Positions 1-9,675 of a stretch of DNA of 64,000 bases are shown one piece after another. Source of the stretch: Hsuehochloa calcarea. Its lineage: Eukaryota > Streptophyta > Magnoliopsida > Poales > Poaceae. Location of the stretch: positions 56,777,519-56,841,518 of the forward strand of contig CM070594.1 of assembly GCA_036346395.1 (NCBI GenBank), read 5' to 3'. A program made the translations under genes and the position numbers. The notes under the pieces are model-generated. The model did not search any database, was not told the DNA's origin, and worked only from the letters and a program-made list of their open reading frames with translations. Every line of letters begins with the position of its first letter. The stretch's first letter is position 1.

Positions 1-663
1 GAAGTGTGCAGAGATCGACCACTCTGCGTTCACATTTAATCGGTATGTCCGTTTGCTCGTCCTCCGATCCCTCGCCACCCCGCGCTGGCTCTGCCTCTGC
101 CGTGTGGGTGGTCGCGCGCGGGGAGAGCTACGCGAGATGGGCCGGACGGTCGCTGCAAGACACGTCCCTTTCTCCCCGCGCGCGCGCGCGCGGACCACCC
201 CATCCGGCTGCAGGTCAGACCCCAATTATGGCGGGCGCCCTCTCCGTCGGTAAGTTCAACTCACCCGGCCGCCAACTGCATGCGCCCGCCCAGCTCCTAG
301 ACTCCACAACCGGTACCTGTTCATGCACGCTGTCCCGGCTTAATGCCTTCGCCTTGTCCCGCCGTCCCTATCGCCGTCGCCGTCGCGAGAATCCCGCTGC
401 CCCTCAGAGCGCCTCTGCGCCACCAGTTTTGCGGGGGCGGATGGATGCAGAGAGGGATGGAGATCGATCGTATCGATGGATGCATCGGCAACATCAAGAT
501 GTACCCGTGCCCGAGATGCGCGAATTGATGCACCAACCTCCACCTAGCTAGCTCGCTTGATGCTGAGAGCACGTACGGCGCAGTGCCTGCAGGGAATGTA
601 GGATTCTCTTTGCGTGCCATTCTGGCCGACCATGCCACTGCCAATATACTCCACCGTCTCCAC
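1..663. other. GC-rich flank, no recognised gene
   Basis: This stretch is GC-rich, with a (CG)8 run at 177-192. Open frames exist on both strands but they overlap each other, look like by-products of base composition, and match no family I know. A short ATG segment at 228-249 ends in a GTAAGT splice-donor-like string; I treat it only as a weak lead. The first gypsy element begins at the right edge. Confidence 0.5.
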
Positions 664-3600
664 GCACTCATCCTCATTTTCAAAGCGATTTCAAAATCAA
701 ATTTACCAAAAAATTTTTTATCAAAATTTGAAAGCTTCAACCTCACCTCAGATTGGGCCTGACCCGGCCCAGGTTTTCCTCGGCCTCGGCCCAGGGCGCC
801 GCCCCCATCGCCTTCTCCCGTGCGTGCACGCCGATGCCACCCCCGTCCTCTCCTCTGCCGCCACCGGCTCCCACCGCCTGTCGCCTCCTCGGCCGGCGCG
901 ACTTGGCGCCTCTCCTCGTCGGGTCCCATCGCGCCCCTCCTCGCAGTCCCATCGCCGCCCATCCATTCGGCTCTGCGCCCCGCCTCGCTCGTCTGTCCGA
1001 AGGCCGCCGCTGCGCTGCTGCGCCGCCATCGCCGCATCGCCAGGACCCTCGGGTCGTCGCCGCTCGCCACACGCCCACCTACTCCCGCCGGTCAACCGCC
1101 GCAGCCGCCCATGTTGCCGCCTTGGGACTGCTGCGTGCGCCCCTAACGGCTCGCCGCCCGGCTATAAATAGCGGGCCGCCTCCCTTCTTTCCGCTCCACG
1201 CCGCCTCATCCCTTCTCCTCCTCCGTTCTTGACTGCCGCCGCCTCGCTCCTCTCCTCCTCGGCTCGGTTGCGTCGCCTCGCCGGCTATGCCCTCGCCCGA
1301 CCCCGCTCCGTGCTGCCTCCTCCTTCTCCCCTCCTCTCCCCGCCTCTTTCTCTCCATCCCCCTCTCGTTCTCCGCACGCGTGGAGAAAGCGAGGCGTCGC
1401 GGAGTGCTTTTTAACACCGTCGCCACACTAACAGGTGGGTCCGCCGGCGCTATTCCATGGACCCATGGCCCCGTGGACCAGAACAGTACGTGTGACCTCC
1501 GGTCTACGCAACAGTGCCCGTGGACCACGCACAGTGCACTGGCCACGTGTCAGCTCCTCGATTTTCTGGCTTTTCTGATTTAGTTTTTAATGAAAAATTC
1601 AATTGGAAAGCTTCAAAAATTCATATCTTTTTCATTATAACTCCAAAAATTATGAAACTTGTTCCTAAAATTTTTTAAATTCAAGATTTTGCTAATGACA
1701 CTGGTCTTGTTCAATTTGGAGCTCATTAATTATGAGTTTGATATTTATTTGCCCTCTTTGTTGTTTTGCCTTTTTCTAGTACTTTCGTCCGACTAGGGTT
1801 CGAAGACGCAGGAGACCTCCACTTCGACCAAGCTCAAGAGTACCAAGACCCTACTGCCTTTAACCAAGGCGAGTTAATACTTTGATCATTTTGAGCCTAT
1901 ATTTTATGCAAATTATATTTATTTAAAATATCAAAGTTGCATGCTTTAATTCTGTAATCAAATGTATATTAAAGCTTAAGGTAGTTAAATACTCACTTGA
2001 TGATTAATTAATTATTACCCATCATTTGATAAATTGAATCCCTCATTCCATGTCACCCTAGTAATTATGTGGTAAATACTTGCATAGGTTGTACTTAAGT
2101 GACATGCTAGACTTGCTTAAGTACCGAGACAATAAATGTCCTGATCATCATATTGTAATCATGAAAGTGGTTTTGGGCAGTCATTGGATATAAATGACTG
2201 GCGTGTTGTGTTAATTAGTTTTCCTCCACAAAACCCTAAACAACTTGCTAGTACCACATCTGGGCGGATGGAAAGGGTGGTGGGTGCTGTCGTCTACGAG
2301 AGTGGTTGGTATGTGGCATGAACCATCCAGATGGATTAAGGACTTAATCTTGTCATGACCTCCTATGTAAAATAAGTACAACCACAAGTCTGCAAAGTGC
2401 AACTTGGCTTAGTAAAATTATTGAACCCCTAATGTCATCCCACAACTGGTGTTTAGAAGTGTGCAAGCGGCAGGATGTGTTCTGGCTTGAAAGGGACACC
2501 GAGGAGGGGTGAAGTTGCCAGCTGCGCTAGTCGTTGTGGCCGGGGACAGCTGTGCTAGTCCTTGTGGCTTGGACCAACTGCGCTAGTCGTTGTGGTGAAC
2601 ATCCCGCACAAGTTGTGGGGGTAGCCCATAGGGGTGAGATGACGGAAGGGGCAAAGTAGTTTGAAATGTTACTGTGACGATCGCTCAACTACATGACTAA
2701 AGAATCATGTGTGGTAATAAGTATGATTATCTCTTATGGGTACAGTGTACAACCTCTGCAGAGTCTAAACTGTTTAAACATCCGTGCCTACGATCAAGGG
2801 CGAACATGGGATCTTAACTTGAGTTAGTTCTATTTCAAAAACCTTTGTGGGTGGATTACAACCAGGACGACTCACCTAGCCTGAGGTTGGATTTTTCCTG
2901 AGCCGTCGAGCTCAGTGGTGTGAAGGAGCGGAGGTAGCTCCACCAAAATGATGCATATGTAGAGTTCCGATGGAGGGAACCTCTATTGTTATTTAAATGT
3001 TGCACTTACTCTCTTTAATAAAATGCAATTTGTTTAAAATGCTGAGTCATAGGAATTTGTAACTATGATAATTGAAAATGTTGCTTTAGCAAATAAAAGA
3101 ATCTGAGTCATCCTTGTTAAGCCTTGCATGTATACTATTGCATACTGTGTGTTGGCTCGCGAGCACGGAAGTTGTGCTCACTCTCGCTCCCCCAAACCCT
3201 CTAGATGGTATGGATCAAAGAGACTACACGTACTACGAGGATCCCGAAGTCGATGGCCAAGGGAACTATGAAGAATAGTCTAGATTCTGTAGTCTAGGTC
3301 CCGCCCCAGTCTAGTGGACTCGTCGGTACTTACGTACAACCGATATTACTCAAATCTTTGGATAATATTAGTCGTACACAGGTTACCTCAGTCGCTTGCC
3401 TATAGAGAGATGATCTCTACCTCTCTTTTGCTTTCGCTGTAGTTTACGTTACTTCATGTGATGTAATCAATTTGATCTGGTGGCCCTTATGTAAAACTCG
3501 ACCCGACGTGGTCTATGTCACTCTGATTTCTGTTTATATTTGAATGTCTTAATTTACACCTTGTATAAAATGATTCAGCAATGAGCTTGTGAGTGCTATG

Positions 3601-3666
3601 TACTGATCTAGGGAGTAACACAATATTTTTACAGAGAATTCGGGATTAGAAAATACGGGTCCAATA
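664..3666 (+). repeat. 5' LTR of the first gypsy element
   Basis: It pairs with 9676-12622 along its whole length, including shared blocks around 'GAAAGCTTCAACCTCACCTC', the GC-rich leader and the tail ending in GGATTAGAAAAT. The first bases (expected TGTAG) are diverged here and the terminal CA reads TA, so the left edge is accurate to only a few bases. The first third is a GC-rich leader with a TATA box; the rest is AT-richer. Confidence 0.85.
1163..1170 (+). promoter_or_regulatory. TATA box of the 5' LTR
   Basis: TATAAATA lies in a GC-rich setting about 500 bp into the LTR, where a retrotransposon promoter is expected. The same site is present in the 3' LTR. Confidence 0.6.
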
Positions 3667-3670
3667 GAGC

Positions 3671-3682
3671 TGGTATCAGAGC
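3671..3682 (+). other. Primer-binding site, initiator methionine tRNA type
   Basis: TGGTATCAGAGC matches the complement of the initiator methionine tRNA 3' end. It sits four bases after the LTR end, the normal place for minus-strand DNA priming. Confidence 0.92.
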
Positions 3683-3867
3683 ATACGACTGTAGAGTTCT
3701 TAGTTAGATTAGTCATTGCCTTAAGACTTGGGACTTATTTTCAAAATTAAGGAAAAACATTAACAAAAATATAGTGTACTTATTGCTTTTACTCATCACT
3801 TTTAGTTATGTACTTGCCCTACTTTCATTATATTTTACTGACTTTTCTCCAGTTTTAAAATTTGTAG

Positions 3868-4509
3868 ATGTCCGCACCGTCGTCCGAGGGCTCGTGGGAT
3901 TTCTTCTCTCATGGGGAAGACACTGGACAGTTCGTGGGCATCCTCTGCCAACTGATTTAGTACCTCGGCTACACCCGCCCTCCTATCTCCAGGGGCCTGA
4001 TGACCCAGATCTTAGACCGGTAATCCTGGAGCATGGAGGTTTTCCTCTATGCCAGGGAGAGTGAGTTCGAGGCTCACACCTTCAGGGCCCCGACACCTCA
4101 GAGCAGCTGTTCTGACGCAGTTCAGGATGCCGCACACTTTGCCTGCTCCCGCCTTTGCTGGATCCACAGAGGCCCACTGCTGAGCTCGTCTTTCCGCCAC
4201 CATCCGTACCTCCCCGATGGAGAGCGCCACCCTGAGGTCTTCGACGCCCAGGATGACGATCCCCGTTGGACGCACCAGGTGCAGCTAACACAGGCGATGT
4301 CAGCTACCATCGATGTCGCAGTGGACGAAGTCGCCCAGTTTTGGATGCTCCTCACTTCCAGCTATGAGCACTTCGACACCCTCCGCAACAACTTGTTCAG
4401 GGAAGGTGAAGACCACCGTGAGACCAGGCGCGAGAGGGACGCCACCCTCGCGGAATTGGCACAGATCACTGCAGCAATAGCAGGCTCTACCGCAGCACCT
4501 CCCCCATAG
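3868..4509 (+). pseudogene. Extra ORF ahead of gag (ORF0-like), two stops
   Basis: A single reading frame starts at ATG 3868 (MSAPSSEGSWDFFSHGEDTG) and runs to TAG 4507-4509, about 213 codons. It is interrupted only by TAG at 3958 and TAA at 4021. Both stops are explained by a C-to-T change in a CAG or CAA codon. The C-terminal third is charged and probably helical (DHRETRRERD region). It sits between the primer-binding site and gag, where rice RIRE2/RIRE3-type elements are reported to carry an extra ORF; its function is unknown. The second gypsy copy has a comparable ORF in the same place at 47752. The frame continuity is seen; the ORF0 assignment is by position and general resemblance. Confidence 0.65.
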
Positions 4510-5120
4510 CCAGATGCCACCTCTAGCAGCCGGGCACTCGTTCGACCACTCGCCCCGAGAGAGCTCGCACCGGATAACATAGCAAGAGCGAAGCGCCGCC
4601 CATCCTCGCAACCGCAAGATCGACCTCGGAGAGCCGGTAGTGGCGCTGCCTCAGCCGTTCCCGCTCCTTCTCCCACTCGCCTACCATCGGCAGCGATCGC
4701 TCTCATTCTACCTTACCATCCTTCAGCCAGAGCCACTCCCATTCCTCGCTCCCTGTAATCGTGACCGCTTGTAGTGGCCAGTTCTCAATGGAGTAGTTAG
4801 CTTAGATTAGCTAGCAGTGCTTACTTAAGCAGTCTTTTGGTTGTAAGCACTTTTTGTTTCTTCTTTTGTAGACGATGTGTTTGTACCTTGTGTCGTGACT
4901 TAGCTTAGCATATAGACTACGTTTCAGAAGTCATGTAACACCTAATCCCTTAATATAATGCAGTCATTCTAGGTTTTGTATTGTATGTATTCGATCTTCT
5001 TGTTGGTTTAATGTTCTTCTGTGTGTGCCTTAGAGGGCTAATAAACCCTCATATACTCCCTTTTCTTCTAAGCCTCAGCTGTTCTTCAGATACCGCCTAG
5101 AATAGACACCGCCCCAGCCC
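4510..5120 (+). other. Spacer between ORF0 and gag
   Basis: The first ~240 bp (to about 4740) are still GC-rich and proline/serine/arginine coding in several frames, so they may be a decayed tail of ORF0. The rest is AT-rich leader sequence. I see no other feature. Confidence 0.4.
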
Positions 5121-6270
5121 ATGGAGCCTTCACAACCGGCCGAGAAAGAGGCTGTGAAAATGGCCGTGGTCGCGGCAAGGACAAGATCTACCGCCACCAC
5201 CGCCAGCAAACCCCTCAATGGCACAAGTGATGTTCCAATGACGCAGATTCTCCGTGCCGTGCTCGCTAGTCGAGATCGGGACGGTGGGCCGCAACTCAAG
5301 TGGCATTTCCTCCGTACAAGGCCCCTCACATTTGCTGCGGCGAATGAGCCACTTGAAGCAGAAGATTAGCTCAGGGACACTGAGAAGAAGCTTCGAATTG
5401 CTCGATGCTCAGATGAAGACATGGTGGACTTTGCCACCCATCAGTTGAAAGGAGCCGCCGCTGCTTGGTGGAAAAACTATCTCGCTACTCGAGGTAGTGA
5501 TGGCTCAACCTTAGAAGAAGAAGAAGATGAAGAGGCAATGAACCCAAGCAAAGCGAGATCTCGAACCCAAGAACATACTGGACCACCGCCCGAAAGAAAT
5601 TGCTGAGTTGCCACAAGAAGATGAACTTGTGTGGCAGGTAATTCCTTGAGCGGAATTCAAGGCCGCCTTCATAACAAACTTTGTACCAACAGGTACAATG
5701 AGGTTGAAGAAAAACAAATTCAGAGCTCTCAAGCAGGGCTACTTGTCAGTGAATGAGTACCTAACCAAATTTAATCAGCTTGCCCGCTATGCCCCTAATG
5801 ACATAGCGAATGAGGAAGAGAATATTGACCGCTTCGTAGAAGGCATGCTTGAAGATATGAGAGGTCAGCTCATCCTTCATGATTTCTCCAGTTTCCACCA
5901 CTTGGTCAACAAAGCTTTAGTACTAGAAGACGAAAGGAAGACCGCTGAAGTCAGCCGCAAGCAGAAGATGGCTTTCCAAAGGCCGCAGGGCAATTTCCCT
6001 CTGAAGTAAACTTTCTAGGGCGGTTTGTCTTTCAAACCACCTCCCCAAGGAATTGGCTTCGTTTTCACTCCCATTGGGCCACCCACCACTGTCCCATCCA
6101 GACCCACCTCCATTGTTTCAATTATGGCGAGAAAGGGCACTTCGCCAATAAGTGCCCTAATCGTCCGAACACTGCTGCAAAGTTCAACCCGGGAGCTGCC
6201 CCGACTCAAGGCCAAGGTCCGAATCAAAGCAAGAGTCATCAGACGTCGCAAGCGTCACGGTCTAACCGAC
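5121..6270 (+). pseudogene. gag: Gag polyprotein, broken
   Basis: Retroviral-type gag that would form the capsid and bind the RNA genome. It starts at ATG 5121. The frame shows the plant gypsy gag signature around 'DFATHQLKGAAAAWWKNY', then 'MRLKKNKFRALKQGYLSVNE' (from 5698) and 'NQLARYAPNDIANEEENIDR', and ends in a CCHC zinc knuckle at 6114-6164 reading CFNYGEKGHFANKC. The second cysteine of that knuckle has become tyrosine (TGT to TAT). A TAG at 5367 replaces a conserved tryptophan (TGG to TAG). Frame changes occur near 5500-5690 and 6000-6060. Gag is followed at once by the protease. Confidence 0.85.
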
Positions 6271-6286
6271 CCCAAACCGCGGCCGT

Positions 6287-9200
6287 GTGAACCATGTCAC
6301 AACAGAGGAGGCTCAAGACACCTCAGGAGTGCTTATGGGTACGTTCTCTATTAATTCAGTACCAGCGCAAGTTTTGTTTGATTCTGGAGCTTCACACTTT
6401 TTTGTTTCAAAAAAGTTTATTGAAAGGCTTAAGTTGCCAACCTTTAAGTTAAAGAAACACGTGGTGCTAAGTTCACCTGGAGGACCTGTTTTTGCTACCT
6501 CAGTAAGCCCTAGAGTAGAGATTGATTTGAAAAATTCTAGATTTCTAGGAACCCTCCTTGTGCTAGAGTCCCAAACTCTGGATATCATCCTAGGGATGGA
6601 TTGGTTGGCTGAATACCAAGGATTAATAGATTTTGCCAGCAGAGAAATGATGCTCACCAAGAATCCAGGAACCATAGTAAAGGTTAGAGTGGATCGTTCC
6701 TCTCCCTTGGATCGAGCAATCCACCACCTAGAAGAGTTGTCCCTTGAGACAACACCTGTAGTCAAAGCTTACCCCGATGTCTTCCCTAAAGAATTGCCAT
6801 CCATGCCACCAGACCGGGATATTGAGTTTGTAATCAACCTGAAGCCAGGGACTGCCCCGATTGCTAAGAGACCATACAGAATGACCATCAGAGAATTTGA
6901 AGAGCTCAAGACACAGATGGAAGAACTGCAAGATAAAGTACTCATCAGACCTAGCTCATCTCCCTGGGGTTCACCAGTCCTATTTGTAAAGAAGAAAGAC
7001 GTAACCGTCAGACTGTGTGTGGATTACGGAAGCCTCAATGATGTGACCATCAAGAACAAGTACCCTTTGCCCCGCATTGATGACTTGTTTGATCAGCTGA
7101 CAGGAGTAGTAGTGTTCTCAATGATTGACCTGAGGTCAGGATACCATCAACTTAAGATCAGGGCTGAGGATATCCCACAAATAGTTTTTACCACCCGGTA
7201 TGGCCTGTTCGAATACACCGTCATGTCGTTTGGCTTGACCAATGCAGCAGCCTACTACATGAACTTTATGAACAAAGTATTCATGGAATACTTGGACAGA
7301 TTTGTTGTCGTGTTCATAGACGATATTTTAATTTACTCCAAGACCAATGAAGAACATGTTGAACATCTGCAATTGGTCCTCGAGAAGCTCAAAGAACATC
7401 AGTTGTATGCCAAGTACAACAAGTGTGAGTTTTGGCTCCAAGAGACCAGTTTCCTCGAGCATATTGTATCCGCAGGAGGAGTCGCAGTAGACCCATCGAA
7501 GGTAAAGTATGTTTTGGATTGGAAACAACCAACTTCCGTGAATGAAGTGCATAGTTTTCTCGGATTGACCGGGTACTACCGACGCTTCATAAAAAGGGTT
7601 CTCCAAGCTGTCTAGATCAATGACCGACCTGTTTAAGAAGGAAAAGAAGTATGAGTGGACAAAATCATGTGAAAAGAGTTTCCAGGAGTTAAAGAATAAG
7701 CTAACCACTGCACTAGTGTTAGTCTTGCCAGACATACACAAGGACTTTGAAGTCTATTGTGATGCTTCACGCCAAGGTCTTGATTGCGTGCTCAAGCAAG
7801 AGGGAAAAGTCGTGGCCTATGCATCCAGACAACTCCGTCCCCATGAAGACAACTACCCAACCCATGATTTGGACTTAGCAGCAGTAGTGCATGTCCTAAA
7901 GATTTGGCGGCACTTCCTGATCGAAAATCATTGCAACATTTCACAGATCACAAGAGCCTCAAGTACATTTTCACCAAACAGATCTCAACCTCCGTCAAAG
8001 AAGATGGCTGGAATTGATCAAAGATTATGACTTGGGTGTACATTACCATCCTGAAAAGGCTAATGTAGTTGCTGATGCATTAAGCCGCAAGTCCTACTAC
8101 AGTAACATTTTGGTTCGAGAACATCGACCTGAGCTCTACAAGGAATTTGAGGTGCTCAACCTTTGTTTAATAGAACAAGGCACCATGGACGTTGTGGAAA
8201 CGCATCCAACTCTAGAAGGGCAAATCAAGACCGCCCAAGAAGAACATCCTGAAGTCCAGAAGTTTAAGCAACTAATGGCCGAAGGAAAAGCTCCCAAGAT
8301 GATATAATATTAGGAAGGAATCCTATGGTATGGGAAACGTCTCTTTGTTCCCCACCAGAAGGAACTTAAGGATTTGATTATGAAAGAAGCTCATAGCTCA
8401 GCATATACCCTGCATCCAGGTAGCACCAAGATGTACCAAGATATGAAGATTCTATATTGGTGGCCACGGATGAAAATAGACATCGCTGAGTTTGTAACTT
8501 TTTGTGATGTGTACCAGCGAGTAAAGGCTGAGCACCAGAGACCAGCAGAATTGCTTCAACCGCTACAAATCCCTCAATGGAAGTGGAAAAAATTGGAATA
8601 GATTTCATTACAGGCTTGCCTCGAACCAAGTCCGGATGTGACTCAGTATGGGTTATAATTGATAGATTGACCAAAGTTGTCCATTTCATTCCAGTGAAGA
8701 CAACTTGCAAGCGAGACAAGTTAGTAGAGTTGTACATGGCTCGTATTGTATGCCTACATGGAGTACCCAAGAGGATAGTCTCGGATCGAGGTTCTTAGTT
8801 CACCTCGCACTTTTGGTCTAGTCTGCATGATGCCCTTAGGACACACCTTGCTTTCAACACAACGTATCACCCTCAGACTGATGGTCAAACGAAAAGAACT
8901 AATCAGATTCTAGAAGATATGCTTCGAGCTTGTGCTTTGAAATTCACCGTAGACTGGGAGAAATGTCTATCGTGTACCGAGTTTGCATACAATAATAGTT
9001 TTCAGTCTAGTCTGAAAATGTCCCCGTTTAAAGCGCTCTATGGAAGAAAATGCAGAACTCCTATGTACTGATCAGAATCAGGCGAAGGGTATATCATCGG
9101 GCTAGATACTCTCAAGCAAGCGAAAGAAAAAGTTCGGCTAATCAGAGATCGCCTTCAAGCAGCTCAGTCTAGACAAAAGAATTATGCCGACAACCATCGA

Positions 9201-9663
9201 AGAGAATTAACCTTTGAAGTTGGAGATAATGTGTATCTCAAGGTATCCCTGCTTCGTGGAACTCGAAGGTTTAAAGTAAAAGGGAAGCTCGCGCCAAGAT
9301 ACCTAGGCATGTTCCCGATCACTGCCAAGCGTGGAGAAGTGATTTATCAGTTGGAGCTACCGGAAAGTCTGTCAGACGTTCACAATGTGTTTCACGCTCA
9401 AGAAATGTCTCAGAGTACCTAAAGAGCGGACTCCAGTTGAAGCCATCGCCCTTCAGAAAGATCTAACTTACCTAGAGCATCCGATCAAGATCTTCAACGT
9501 TGTCGAGAAGCAAACAAGGCGCCAGATCATTCGCCTGTGCAAATTTTAATGGAGCAATCACTCAGTAAGAGAGGCCACCTGGGAGCACGAAGATCAATTA
9601 AAGCAGGAGTTCCCATCCCTATTTCCGGAGCAACTCGAATCTCGGGGTCGAGATTTCGTTTAA
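6287..9663 (+). pseudogene. pol: Pol: protease, RT, RNase H, integrase, chromodomain; broken
   Basis: The longest intact piece (6287-7615, 442 codons) holds the aspartic protease (active site LFDSGAS near 6378) and most of the reverse transcriptase (RLCVDYGSLNDVTIKNKYPL and catalytic FIDDILIYSK at about 7312-7341). One extra A in the run at 7590-7595 shifts the frame. RNase H follows (VYCDASRQG near 7752). Integrase starts with an HHCC-type zinc region (8374-8530) whose CDVCQ motif reads CDVYQ, then a DDE core: D in IDFITGLP (8598), D in SDRG (8782), E in NQILEDM (about 8910). The end (9420-9663) carries a chromodomain-like tail with EHPIKIFNVVEKQ and REATWEHEDQ, which would tether integration to modified histones. 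Stops at 8796, about 9068 and 9548 are all C-to-T or G-to-A changes. Not functional as read. Confidence 0.93.
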
Positions 9664-9675
9664 GGAGTGTAGGTT

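Noticed and set aside
6..1583. Many overlapping ORFs of 60-249 codons on both strands
   Set aside because: They are Arg/Pro/Ser/Ala-rich, overlap in all frames, and sit in GC-rich flank and LTR leader DNA. None has a family signature.
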